In this document: positions 16,812 through 25,452 of the stretch, in pieces
Position numbering within the stretch: the stretch's first letter is position 1
Layout: each line of letters starts with the position of its first letter
DNA from: UBA2377 sp964429385
Lineage (GTDB): Bacteria > Verrucomicrobiota > Verrucomicrobiia > Opitutales > Opitutaceae
Direction of reading: 5' to 3'
Assembly: GCA_964429385.1 (NCBI GenBank)
Contig: CAYSBR010000037.1
Coordinates: 1-36,083, forward strand
Length of the DNA stretch: 36,083 nt
Notes under the pieces: generated by a model
What the model saw: only the letters and a program-made list of their open reading frames with translations
Told to the model about the DNA's origin: nothing
Databases searched by the model: none
Made by a program: the position numbers and the translations under genes

Positions 16812-17348
16812 ATGAAAAAGTGGATTTATCTGATTCTCCCCGCCGCGTTACTGGCGCTCTTTCTCTTCTTTTACTTCTCGCATCGTGAAGACGCCCGCGA
16901 GAAGGCGGTGGCCCGCGCCGCCGAGCAAGCCCGCATCGCGCAGGCGGAGGCGGAGCGCAAAGCTGAGATTGAGCGCGCAGCCCGCGAGGACGCGGAGCGC
17001 CGTGCGGCAGAGCGCCAGGCTGCCGAGCAAAAGAAGGAAGAGGAGCGCATCGCTCGATGGGAAGAGGATAATCGCCGTATCCAAGAAGCGACTGAGCGGA
17101 ATGTGGCTGAAGCTGATACTCTTGCAAAAAAGGTTTCTGAACTTGAGATCGAACTGGACGCTTTGCGCCAGGCGAAGGCTAAACTCACTGCCGAGGTTCT
17201 TGAGCTCAACAAGCAGCGCGAGACCGCGTTGATTGATCAGCGTGCTGCCGAGCTTCAAAACCAACGCTTGGTGCAGATGATTGCCAACAAGGCCGGAGAA
17301 AGCTCTCTGACCCGGGCTCCGGTAGTTCCGGCCCCTGCTGCCCGCTAA
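16812..17348 (+). CDS. Membrane-anchored coiled-coil protein B (unknown function)
   Basis: A 178-aa protein with the same architecture as its upstream neighbour: MKK start, membrane helix at about residues 4-22, Ala/Glu/Arg-rich coiled-coil of about 25-160, and a Pro/Ala C-terminus. A leucine-patterned stretch (VSELEIELDALRQAKAKL) near residues 108-125 supports a true coiled coil. The similar length, layout and adjacency suggest tandem duplication or a pair acting together, perhaps bridging inner membrane and TonB complex. That role is inference. Confidence 0.6.
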   Translation: MKKWIYLILPAALLALFLFFYFSHREDAREKAVARAAEQARIAQAEAERKAEIERAAREDAERRAAERQAAEQKKEEERIARWEEDNRRIQEATERNVAEADTLAKKVSELEIELDALRQAKAKLTAEVLELNKQRETALIDQRAAELQNQRLVQMIANKAGESSLTRAPVVPAPAAR

Positions 17349-17499
17349 AAGGCAACAAAGAGCACTTCATTTAGTCTCAAAGCAGTTTTCTCTTCTTTCG
17401 CAGAACTGTTTTGATTCTAGGCAGAAATTTATTGCGCAGCGGATAAGTCCTGCATTGGCTGCGCATCTTCCCTCCAAGTGAGGGCACAAGTAAATGTAT
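17349..17499 (+). other. Intergenic region with hairpins before tRNA-Pro
   Basis: TGCGCAGC (17433-17440) pairs perfectly with GCTGCGCA (17458-17465) across a 17-base loop. CCCTC (17470-17474) pairs with GAGGG (17480-17484). Either may help end the TonB-operon transcript, but neither has a classical T-run. Confidence 0.4.
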
Positions 17500-17576
<77 letters not shown>

Positions 17577-17653
17577 TTTAAAACTAGATATCTCTTGCGG
17601 TACTTTCCCCTTGCCAAGGGGCTGCCCGCTCTCTGTTTTCGACGACTCTATCC

Positions 17654-17848
17654 ATGCAAAAGACCAAAAAGTCCGTTGCCAAGCGCTTCAAGCTGACCGC
17701 CTCAGGCAAGCTGTTGCACCGTTCGCCCGGGACCCGGCACATCGCCAGCACCAAGTCCTCCAAGCAGAAACGGCGCCTCGGTAAGGCCAAGACGTTGTCG
17801 GAGACGCATACGCCGCCCCTCAAGCGGTGTCTGCCCTTCGGTCTCTGA
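17654..17848 (+). CDS. rpmI: 50S ribosomal protein L35
   Basis: A 64-aa basic L35, normal in length, with KTKKSVAKRFKLTASGKL at the N-terminus and a Lys/Arg-rich middle (SSKQKRRLGK). In many bacteria the gene order is infC-rpmI-rplT; here infC is absent and tRNA-Pro lies upstream instead. Confidence 0.94.
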   Translation: MQKTKKSVAKRFKLTASGKLLHRSPGTRHIASTKSSKQKRRLGKAKTLSETHTPPLKRCLPFGL

Positions 17849-17879
17849 GCAGCCTGCGCTTACAAATCCAACCACGTCA

Positions 17880-17906
17880 GGCGGGTGAATCTTAAGCCGA
17901 CCCGCC
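17880..17906 (+). other. Hairpin in the rpmI-rplT gap
   Basis: GGCGGGT (17880-17886) pairs with ACCCGCC (17900-17906) across 13 bases and ends 27 bases before the rplT ATG. There is no T-run, so it is not a standard terminator. Since L20 represses its own operon in some bacteria by binding mRNA, a regulatory site is possible but not shown. Confidence 0.35.
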
Positions 17907-17933
17907 GGCGATTAACCAAAAGGAAAACACAAC

Positions 17934-18311
17934 ATGGCTCGTGCAACCAACTCCCCCGCGTCGCGCAAGCGTCGCAAAAAGACGCTGAAATACGCCAAGG
18001 GCTATTTCGGCAATAAATCCAAGCTCTTTCGCTACGCGAAAGAAGCCGTCCAGCACGCCTGGCAGTATGCCTATCGCGATCGCCGGAAGAAGAAGGGCGA
18101 ATTCCGCGGTCTGTGGATTGTGCGCCTTAACGCCGCTTGCCGCAATGCCGGTATCAGCTACAGCCGTTTCATCGAGGGCCTGAAGGCTGCGAATATCGAA
18201 CTGGACCGCAAGGTTCTGTCCGATCTCGCGATTCGCGACGAAGTGGCTTTTAATGCTGTGGTCAAGCAAGCCCAGGACGCGTTGAAGAACAAGGCCGAGG
18301 CAAAGGCCTGA
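17934..18311 (+). CDS. rplT: 50S ribosomal protein L20
   Basis: A 125-aa L20, slightly longer than the usual 117-120. It has the basic N-terminal arm (ASRKRRKKTLKYAKGYFGNKS, in parts), the AWQYAYRDRRKKKGEFRGLWIVRLNAA core (in parts), and the SYSRFIEGLKAANIELDRKVLSDLA C-terminal globular domain. AAAAGGAAAA before the ATG is a good ribosome binding site. Confidence 0.96.
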   Translation: MARATNSPASRKRRKKTLKYAKGYFGNKSKLFRYAKEAVQHAWQYAYRDRRKKKGEFRGLWIVRLNAACRNAGISYSRFIEGLKAANIELDRKVLSDLAIRDEVAFNAVVKQAQDALKNKAEAKA

Positions 18312-18363
18312 GTTCTGAGACACGCGAGCCGGGATCGGGCTCGCCTCCCTGTCTGACTTTTCG

Positions 18364-18404
18364 GAGGACGGGCCTCATATCCGAGGTGCCGTCCTCTTTG
18401 TTTT
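18364..18404 (+). terminator. Terminator between rplT and pheS
   Basis: GAGGACGG (18364-18371) pairs with CCGTCCTC (18389-18396), with an inner CCTC/GAGG (18373-18376, 18383-18386), followed by TTTGTTTT. A second hairpin just upstream (GCGAGCC 18324-18330 with GGCTCGC 18338-18344) lacks a T-run. I saw no Phe-rich leader peptide, so simple termination is more likely than Phe attenuation. Confidence 0.7.
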
Positions 18405-18441
18405 ATTCGCCAGTCACCTGCTTCCGCTCCAGATTTTTCCC

Positions 18442-19485
18442 ATGCAAGACACTTTGAATGCCCTCGTTGCCAAGGCCACAGCCGAGCTTGCCGCCGTCAG
18501 TGCACGGCCGGAGTTCGAGGCTGCCAAGGCGCGCCTGGTCGGTTCCAATGGGGAACTGACCGCGCTCATGAAGCAAATGGGGGCGGTTCCGAAGGAACAG
18601 CGTCCGATTCTCGGCCGAGTGATCAACGAGGCCAAGGCGACCTTGCAGCACCTTTTGGACGGGGCTCTTGCACGGATTGAGGCCGCTGAGCTGCAGTCCC
18701 AACTGGGGCCGGCGATTGATCCGACTCTACCGTCCCCGGATGCGGGGCCGGGGTCTTATCATCCGCTGACGCTGGTTCGCGAAGAGATGTGCCGCATTCT
18801 GCGCAAGGTGGGCTTTGTTGTGGCGGACGGACCGGAGGTTGAAACGGAGTTTTATTGCTTCGATGCGCTTAATACCCCGGCCGATCACCCGGCGCGCGAT
18901 GCGCAGGATACGTTTTATCTGCCCGAGTCGGCCCGGTTTGGCAATGTGGCGAAAAAAGTGGAAGGGGAGCGCTATCTGCTGCGCACGCATACGTCATCGG
19001 TGCAGATTCGCACCCTGTTGAAGGGAGAACCACCGATCCGGATCGTTTCTCCGGGACGCGTTTATCGCAGGGATACGTCGGATGCGACGCACTCGGCGAA
19101 CTTTCATCAGCTGGAATGTCTTTACGTGGATAAAAATGTAACCGTTCGCGACCTCAAGGCGCTGATCGACTACATTTTTGAATCGCTGCTGGGCAAGGAC
19201 ACAAAGATCCGTTTCCGGCCGCATTATTTTGGCTATACGGAACCGAGCTTTGAGGTGGACCTCAGTGCCAGGCACCTGCCGAAGGTGAAAAAGGAGTGGA
19301 TCGAGATCGGGGGCTGCGGGATGGTCGATCCCACGGTTTTCGCGGCGGTGGGCTACGATCCTGATGTGTGGTCCGGTTACGCCTTCGGGATGGGGCTCGA
19401 ACGCCTGGCGATGTTGCTCTACGGCATTGATGACATCCGTTATTTCTACCAAAACGATCTGCGCTTCCTGAAGCAGTTCGCCTGA
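18442..19485 (+). CDS. pheS: Phenylalanine-tRNA ligase alpha subunit
   Basis: A 347-aa class II synthetase subunit that, with PheT, charges tRNA-Phe. The N-terminal coiled-coil arm covers about residues 1-90. The catalytic domain then shows HPL near residue 108, DTFYLP, the motif 2 region RVYRRDTSDATHSANFHQLE, the FRPHYFGYTEPSFEVDL block, and motif 3 GFGMGLERLAMLLYGIDDIR (here with YAFGMGLER). Length is normal. pheT follows after 10 bases. Confidence 0.97.
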   Translation: MQDTLNALVAKATAELAAVSARPEFEAAKARLVGSNGELTALMKQMGAVPKEQRPILGRVINEAKATLQHLLDGALARIEAAELQSQLGPAIDPTLPSPDAGPGSYHPLTLVREEMCRILRKVGFVVADGPEVETEFYCFDALNTPADHPARDAQDTFYLPESARFGNVAKKVEGERYLLRTHTSSVQIRTLLKGEPPIRIVSPGRVYRRDTSDATHSANFHQLECLYVDKNVTVRDLKALIDYIFESLLGKDTKIRFRPHYFGYTEPSFEVDLSARHLPKVKKEWIEIGGCGMVDPTVFAAVGYDPDVWSGYAFGMGLERLAMLLYGIDDIRYFYQNDLRFLKQFA

Positions 19486-19495
19486 GGGTTTTCCG

Positions 19496-21949
19496 ATGAA
19501 GATTTCGCTGAACTGGCTTAAGGATTATGTGGCGCTCGATGCCCCGGTGGATGAGATTCGCCGGGCCATCACTTTTCTCGGCTTCGAAGTCGAGTCGGTG
19601 GCTCATACCGGTGCTCCGCTGCTGTCACAGGTGTTGGTCGGGGAAGTGCTGGTGCGGGACAAGCATCCCAATGCTGACAAGCTTTCGGTTTGCCAAGTGG
19701 ATGTCGGTCCTGCCGGAGGGGTGAAGACCATCGTTTGCGGGGCGCAAAACTACAAGGTGGGCGATCGCGTGCCCGTGGCGCTGCCCGGCGCGGTTCTGCC
19801 CGGAGATTTTGTGATTAAGCAGTCCAAGATCCGCGGGCAGTCCTCGGACGGAATGATGTGCTCGGCGAAAGAGCTGGGCGTGGCCGAGGATGCCGACGGG
19901 TTGCTCATCCTTGAGGGACGCCCGGCTTTGGGGACGCCGATCAATGAGGTGCTGCCCGCCGGGGACGTGGTTTTTGATATCGAGATCACACCGAACCGGC
20001 CGGACTGCCTTTCCCATCTGGGGATCGCACGAGAGCTGGCGGCGTGGTTTCGCCTGGAGCTGGTCTATCCTCAGGAGAAATTTCGCGGTGACACGGGAAG
20101 TGCAACCCGCCCCGATTTGCTCGGCGCGGTGGAGGTGGAGGCGGCGGAGGATTGCCCGCTTTATACCGCGCACATCATCACCGGTGTGAAGATCGGGCCG
20201 AGCCCGGCCTGGATGCAGGAACGGCTGAAGGCGGTCGGCCTGCGCCCCATCAACAACATCGTGGATATAGGCAACTATGTGATGCTGGAGTATGGCCAGC
20301 CGCTGCATGCCTTTGATGCCCGTAAGCTGGGGGGCGGCAAAATTATCGTGCGGCGGGCGACCGACGGCGAAAAAATCACCACGCTGGACGGGAAGGAGCG
20401 CACGCTCAGCAGTCGCATGCTGGTCATCGCGGATGCGGTGCGCCCCGTGGTGGTCGCGGGTATCATGGGTGGAGCGGATTCTGGTGTGAGCGAGGGTACA
20501 ACCGAGCTCGTGCTGGAAGCGGCGCACTTCAATCGTCCGTCCGTTCGCTGGACTTCCCGGCGCTTGGGTCTGTCTTCCGATTCATCCTACCGGTATGAGC
20601 GTGGCGTGGATCCACATGCGACGCTGGAAGCGGCCTGGCGGGCGATTGATTTGATCCTTGATCTGGCTGGCGGGCAGGTGGTCGGCCCGGTCTTCAAAGT
20701 GGGCGGTGAAGCTCCCTGGCAACGCGAGATCGTGGTCACACATGATTACATCTGTGAAAAGCTCGGGTTCGACATTCCCGAGGCCGAGATGGAAACGGCG
20801 TTTCGGGCATTGGAGCTGACCATCACGCGGGAAGAGCCCACGTTGAACCGTGGCACAGCCTGGACGGTGAACATTCCCAGCTGGCGTGATGATCTCGACC
20901 GGCCCATTGATCTCGTCGAGGAAGTCCTGCGGCTGCACGGCACGGAGAAAATCCCGGCGACGGTTGTATCCGCACCGGGCCTGGTCGGTGACGATGATCC
21001 TGTGGTGATCTTCAACCGCCACGTGACGGACTATCTAGTCGGGCATGATTTCCATGAATGTGTGAATTACACGCTGCGGCCGGCGGCGGAGCTGGCGGGC
21101 TGGGTTTCTCAGACCGCGGCGGCGGAGCTGGCACTGGCCAATCCGTTTATTGAGGATCAATCGCACCTTCGCCCAACCCTGGTCATGGGGTTGCTTGATA
21201 CGCTCAAGCTCAACCAGTCGCGCGGGGTGGCGGTCACACGGCTGTGCGAAACGGGCCGGGTTTTCATTGAGCGCAACGGCCAGAACCATGAATGCGCCGC
21301 GGTGGCTTTCATCGTGGCTGAGGATACGGAGCGCCGGTGGCTCAAGCGTGAGCCGGTTGATTTCTATCAGGTGAAGCATCACCTCACGGCGCTCGCGGGC
21401 TTCGGTGGAGTCGATCTCGCCCGCCAGCCTGTGGTTCCGGTGACGGGCGACTTCTTTGGCTGGCAGGAAGGGCATTCCGCCGCCGTGGGTGAAATGGCCC
21501 ACGGTTGGGGGGCGCGTTTCGGTCTGCTGAATCTGGCGATGATCAAGTCGCTTGGGATCACCGGCAAGGTTTACGCCGGCATCTTCGTCATCCTGCCGGA
21601 GAAGCTTACGGGTGGGGTGGGGCGCAAGCGTTATGCCGATTTCAGTCTGCAGCCGGCGGCGTGGCGTGATCTCGCCGTCGTGGTGGATGCCCCGGTCCAG
21701 GCTGACGAAGTGCGGAAGGCGCTGGCCAAGATTGCCCGGGCCGCCATCGGCAACGCCTTTATTCTCGAAACCATCGGGGTGTTTGACGTGTATCAGGGAG
21801 CCGGGTTGCCGGAAGGGAAGAAGAGCGTGGCCTTCAATCTCGTCTTCCGGGCGGCCGACCGTACGCTGACCGACGAGGAAGTGAATCCGGTATTCCAGAA
21901 AATACAGGACGAGCTGACCCGTACGACTGGCTGGGCTATCAGAAAATAA
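19496..21949 (+). CDS. pheT: Phenylalanine-tRNA ligase beta subunit
   Basis: An 817-aa PheT with all the usual domains: the tRNA-binding domain at about residues 40-150 (KHPNADKLSVCQVDVG), B3/B4 editing and structural region at about 215-390 (RPINNIVDIGNYVMLEYGQPLHAFD, in parts, then the RYERGVDP segment), the B5 domain at about 410-485, the catalytic-like core, and the C-terminal anticodon-binding FDX-ACB domain from about 720 (SLQPAAWRDLAVVV). The length is usual for bacteria. GAGGG precedes the ATG. Confidence 0.97.
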   Translation: MKISLNWLKDYVALDAPVDEIRRAITFLGFEVESVAHTGAPLLSQVLVGEVLVRDKHPNADKLSVCQVDVGPAGGVKTIVCGAQNYKVGDRVPVALPGAVLPGDFVIKQSKIRGQSSDGMMCSAKELGVAEDADGLLILEGRPALGTPINEVLPAGDVVFDIEITPNRPDCLSHLGIARELAAWFRLELVYPQEKFRGDTGSATRPDLLGAVEVEAAEDCPLYTAHIITGVKIGPSPAWMQERLKAVGLRPINNIVDIGNYVMLEYGQPLHAFDARKLGGGKIIVRRATDGEKITTLDGKERTLSSRMLVIADAVRPVVVAGIMGGADSGVSEGTTELVLEAAHFNRPSVRWTSRRLGLSSDSSYRYERGVDPHATLEAAWRAIDLILDLAGGQVVGPVFKVGGEAPWQREIVVTHDYICEKLGFDIPEAEMETAFRALELTITREEPTLNRGTAWTVNIPSWRDDLDRPIDLVEEVLRLHGTEKIPATVVSAPGLVGDDDPVVIFNRHVTDYLVGHDFHECVNYTLRPAAELAGWVSQTAAAELALANPFIEDQSHLRPTLVMGLLDTLKLNQSRGVAVTRLCETGRVFIERNGQNHECAAVAFIVAEDTERRWLKREPVDFYQVKHHLTALAGFGGVDLARQPVVPVTGDFFGWQEGHSAAVGEMAHGWGARFGLLNLAMIKSLGITGKVYAGIFVILPEKLTGGVGRKRYADFSLQPAAWRDLAVVVDAPVQADEVRKALAKIARAAIGNAFILETIGVFDVYQGAGLPEGKKSVAFNLVFRAADRTLTDEEVNPVFQKIQDELTRTTGWAIRK

Positions 21950-21957
21950 GAACCGTC

Positions 21958-22248
21958 ATGTCGTCAGTTCCCTCTCTCGATATTGATCATGTGGCGCGTC
22001 TGGCGCGTCTGGCCTTGACGCCGGAGGAGAAGGCGGATTTTGCCCGCCAGCTTGATGATGTTCTGCATCACATCGGACCGCTTACCCAAGTGGAGGTCTC
22101 CGGAGTGGAGCCGACGGCTCACGCCTATCCCGTATATAACGTCTGGGCGGAAGATGAAGCCCGGCCCGGGCTCTCGGTGGAGGCCGCGCTGAGGAATGCG
22201 CCGGCCCGACGACAGAATATGGTGGCGGTTCCGAAGGTGGTGGAATGA
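21958..22248 (+). CDS. gatC: Asp/Glu-tRNA amidotransferase subunit C
   Basis: A 96-aa GatC that stabilises the GatA-GatB complex. The N-terminal IDHVARLARLALTPEEKADFARQL helix and the central VSGVEPTAHAYP, ending in the NMVAVPKVVE tail, are typical. It lies 8 bases after pheT and 9 before gatA, giving one pheST-gatCAB transcript. Confidence 0.94.
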   Translation: MSSVPSLDIDHVARLARLALTPEEKADFARQLDDVLHHIGPLTQVEVSGVEPTAHAYPVYNVWAEDEARPGLSVEAALRNAPARRQNMVAVPKVVE

Positions 22249-22257
22249 TCCGGCGTC

Positions 22258-23721
22258 ATGGCTTCAGAAATTTGTTTCCAATCCATTGCCGCCTTGTCCG
22301 CCCGGCTGGGGGCGAAGGAGCTTTCCGCCGTTGAGTTGATGCAGGCCCTGATCGCCCGCACCCGGGCGGTTGATGACCGGGTCAGGGCGTTTAATTCCCG
22401 CGATGAAGCGGATGCGCTGGCTCAGGCGGCGGCCTCCGATGCCCGGCGCGCCGCCGGGGAGTCGCGGGGACCGCTGGAGGGAATTCCGATCGGGTTGAAG
22501 GATGTGATTGCGGTGGAGGGGCAGCCGTTGACCGCGTCGAGCAGGATGCTGGAGAATTTCGTCTCACCCTACGATGCGACGGTGACCCAACGATTGAAAT
22601 CGGCGGGGGCCGTGTTCTGGGGGCGGTTGAACCTCGACGAGTTTGCGATGGGGTCCTCCACGGAGAACTCTGCCTTTGGTGCCACGCGCAATCCCTGGGA
22701 TCTGGAGCGGGTGCCGGGCGGATCATCCGGTGGCAGCGCTGCGGCTTTGGCCGCGGGGGAAGCCATTGCCACGTTGGGATCTGACACCGGTGGTTCGATT
22801 CGGCAGCCGGCGGCGTTGTGCGGGGTTGTCGGCCTCAAGCCGAGCTATGGCTTGGTTTCCCGCTACGGCTTGATCGCCTATGCGTCGTCGCTGGACCAGA
22901 TCGGTCCGTTCACCCGTACGGTGGAGGATGCCGCCATCATGCTGGGGGCGATCGCCGGGCACGATCCGCTGGATTCAACTTCTTTTCGGACGGAGGTGCC
23001 GGATTATCGCGCTGCGCTCCCGGCGGGGGCAAGGCGCTGGCGTTTGGGCATCCCCAAGGAATATTTTGGCGAGGGGCTTGATCCCGAAGTTGCGGCGGCC
23101 GTCCGGCAGGCCATTGCCTTTTACGAAGCCCAAGGATGTGAAATCCGTGAGGTGTCGCTGCCGCATACCTCCTATTGTCTCGATACCTACTACATCATCG
23201 CCACGGCCGAAGCCTCTTCGAACCTCGCCCGTTACGACGGGGTCCGCTATGGTTATCGCAGCAAGGATACAGGGGATGTCACCGAGTTATATGCCCGCTC
23301 CCGGGCGGAGGGGTTTGGCGCCGAGGTGAAGCGGCGTATCATCCTCGGCACCTATGTGCTCTCCAGCGGTTACTACGATGCCTATTACCTGCGCGCGCAG
23401 AAGGTGCGCACCCTGATCCGGCAGGATTTCCTCAAGGCTTACGAGCAGGTGGATGCGTTGCTCACCCCGACTTCGCCGATACCGGCATTCAAGCGCGGAG
23501 AGAAATCTGATCCGCTGGCGATGTATCTTTGCGATGTTTACACGATCGGGGTGAACCTGGCCGGCTTGCCGGCCATCAGTGTGCCCTGCGGTTTCACGCA
23601 GGGAGGTCTGCCGATCGGCCTGCAGCTTATCGGCCAGCCTTTTCAGGAAGCCGCGCTGCTCGGCATCGCCCACGCTTACGAGCAGGCTCACGAGTGGCAT
23701 GCGAAGCGTCCACGCTTGTGA
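22258..23721 (+). CDS. gatA: Asp/Glu-tRNA amidotransferase subunit A
   Basis: A 487-aa amidase-signature enzyme that frees ammonia from glutamine for GatB. The Ser-cisSer-Lys triad is supported: Lys in IGLKDVIAVEG near residue 81, and the Gly/Ser-rich PGGSSGGSAAALAAG near 154-168 with the catalytic Ser in DTGGSIRQPAA near 176-186. Length and C-terminal region are normal. It overlaps nothing but is followed by a short ORF before gatB. Confidence 0.97.
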   Translation: MASEICFQSIAALSARLGAKELSAVELMQALIARTRAVDDRVRAFNSRDEADALAQAAASDARRAAGESRGPLEGIPIGLKDVIAVEGQPLTASSRMLENFVSPYDATVTQRLKSAGAVFWGRLNLDEFAMGSSTENSAFGATRNPWDLERVPGGSSGGSAAALAAGEAIATLGSDTGGSIRQPAALCGVVGLKPSYGLVSRYGLIAYASSLDQIGPFTRTVEDAAIMLGAIAGHDPLDSTSFRTEVPDYRAALPAGARRWRLGIPKEYFGEGLDPEVAAAVRQAIAFYEAQGCEIREVSLPHTSYCLDTYYIIATAEASSNLARYDGVRYGYRSKDTGDVTELYARSRAEGFGAEVKRRIILGTYVLSSGYYDAYYLRAQKVRTLIRQDFLKAYEQVDALLTPTSPIPAFKRGEKSDPLAMYLCDVYTIGVNLAGLPAISVPCGFTQGGLPIGLQLIGQPFQEAALLGIAHAYEQAHEWHAKRPRL

Positions 23722-23761
23722 GGCACAACGGTCGCGGAGAACCAAACCCGAGGGCACGGAG

Positions 23762-23875
23762 ATGAATGCTGAAATCGATCAACAGATGGAGATGACCACT
23801 GGCTCACTCACCGGACGGCTCATCAACTTCCGTGCCGGATTGCCCAAGGACGGCTTGCGCCGCCTTGCTCTGTGA
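23762..23875 (+). CDS. Possible 37-codon ORF between gatA and gatB
   Basis: An ATG at 23762, preceded by GAGGG at a 7-base distance, opens a 37-codon frame ending in TGA at 23873-23875. The stop overlaps the GTG start of gatB in the form GTGA, so translation of the short ORF could feed gatB. The peptide (starting MNAEIDQQMEMTTGSL) has no signal peptide or membrane helix and matches nothing I know. It may be a real microprotein, a coupling ORF, or chance. Confidence 0.4.
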   Translation: MNAEIDQQMEMTTGSLTGRLINFRAGLPKDGLRRLAL

Positions 23876-25374
23876 GCTCTCTCCCTATCGCCGTGTCCAC
23901 TGTGTCTCACAACTCAACCGCCTACGAAGCCGTCATTGGTTTGGAAGTCCATGTTCAGGTCAGGACCCGGTCGAAGATTTTCACCCGGGTGGCCGCAGGC
24001 TACGGCCACGAGCCGAATACCCTGACCGATCCTGTGGTGCTGGCGCTGCCGGGGGTGCTGCCGGTGATGAACAAGGCGGCGCTCGACGCCATCATCAAGG
24101 CGGGGCTCATGCTGGGTTGCGAGATCGCCCCGGTGTGTAAATGGGATCGCAAGCAGTATTTTTATCCCGACTCCCCCAAGAATTATCAGATCTCCCAATA
24201 CGACCAGCCCATCTGTCTGGGCGGCTCGGTCGAGATTGAGCTGCCGGGGGCGGCCCGCAATGTGATGGGTGAGCACAAGGTGATTCCGCTCACCCGTATT
24301 CATCTGGAGGAGGATGTGGGCAAGCTGAACCACGGCGCCACTGAGTCACTTATCGATTTCAATCGTGCGGGCACCCCGCTGATGGAGATCGTCTCTGAAC
24401 CTGCCATGCATACGGCGGAGGAGGCCTTTGCCTATCTGACCTCACTGCGGGCCAGTATGATCCAGGGCGGGATTTCCGACTGCGATATGGAGAAAGGGCA
24501 GTTGCGCTGCGATGCCAACATCTCGATCCGTCCGGTGGGCGAGACGAGGCTCGGCACCAAGGTTGAGCTCAAGAATCTCAATTCCATTTCGTTTGTGCGC
24601 GATGGAATCGCCCACGAGATCAAGCGGCAGATCGCGGTGTTGGAGCGGGGTGGAGTGATCGAACAGGAGACGCGGGACTACGATGGCCAGACGGGGGTTT
24701 CCCAGTCGCTGCGCTCCAAGGAGATGGCACACGACTATCGGTATTTTCCGGATCCCGACCTGATGCCGGTCAAGGTGGACGAGGCTTGGAAATCACGGTT
24801 GAAGGCGGAGTGCCCTGAGCTTCCCTTCGAGCGGCAGCGCCGTTTCTTTGAGCAATATCAGCTGCCTTACACGCTGACTTCCGTGCTGGTCTGGGATCGC
24901 GAGTTGGCGGATTTTTTTGAAGCGGCGGTGGCTCTTGCGGGAGTCGGGAAGGGCCAGGCGGTTGGCAATTGGATCGCCAACGATCTGCTGCGGGAACTGG
25001 GACAGGCCAAGATCGTGCTGGCAGATGCGAAGGTGGCGCCGGCACAGGTCGCCGCCCTTGTAAAACTGGTGGAGGCCGGCGTGGTGCTGACTAATGCGGC
25101 CAAGGAGATCTTTGTGGAAATGTTTGCCACGGGCGAGGCGCCGGAGGCGATCGCTGAACGCCGTGGACTGAAGGCGGCGCCGACCGATGCAGGCGAGCTG
25201 GAGCAATGGTGTCACGACTCCATCGCGGCCAACCCCAAGGCCCTGGCTGAATTCAAGGCGGGCAAGGAAAGTGCGATCAATGCTTTCAAAGGGCCGGTGA
25301 TGAAGGCGGCCAAGGGCAAGGCCAACCCCAAGCTGGTGGACGAGACGCTCCGGCGGTTGCTGGTTGCCTTGTGA
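23872..25374 (+). CDS. gatB: Asp/Glu-tRNA amidotransferase subunit B
   Basis: A 500-aa GatB that phosphorylates and amidates mischarged Glu-tRNA(Gln) and Asp-tRNA(Asn). The N-terminal YEAVIGLEVHVQV, the KNYQISQYDQPI and CDANISIRPVG segments in the kinase-like cradle, and the helical GatB/Yqey C-terminal domain from about residue 350 are all present. The proposed start is GTG at 23872, overlapping the preceding short ORF. GTG codons at 23893 or 23902 are alternatives that would shorten the non-conserved N-terminus. Confidence 0.95.
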   Translation: MSSLPIAVSTVSHNSTAYEAVIGLEVHVQVRTRSKIFTRVAAGYGHEPNTLTDPVVLALPGVLPVMNKAALDAIIKAGLMLGCEIAPVCKWDRKQYFYPDSPKNYQISQYDQPICLGGSVEIELPGAARNVMGEHKVIPLTRIHLEEDVGKLNHGATESLIDFNRAGTPLMEIVSEPAMHTAEEAFAYLTSLRASMIQGGISDCDMEKGQLRCDANISIRPVGETRLGTKVELKNLNSISFVRDGIAHEIKRQIAVLERGGVIEQETRDYDGQTGVSQSLRSKEMAHDYRYFPDPDLMPVKVDEAWKSRLKAECPELPFERQRRFFEQYQLPYTLTSVLVWDRELADFFEAAVALAGVGKGQAVGNWIANDLLRELGQAKIVLADAKVAPAQVAALVKLVEAGVVLTNAAKEIFVEMFATGEAPEAIAERRGLKAAPTDAGELEQWCHDSIAANPKALAEFKAGKESAINAFKGPVMKAAKGKANPKLVDETLRRLLVAL

Positions 25375-25452
25375 GGGCTGTTTTGTCGGGTAAATCATCG
25401 GCGAAAGTCATGTGTCGCTTGCAGGAAGCCCGGGGCGTCTTAGCGTGAACGC

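Noticed and set aside
16248..17348. Calling the coiled-coil proteins TolA
   Set aside because: Charged, Ala-rich coiled-coil composition alone produces TolA-like similarity; no TolA C-terminal domain is visible.
18312..18441. Phe attenuator before pheS
   Set aside because: A terminator is present but no leader peptide with Phe codons was found.
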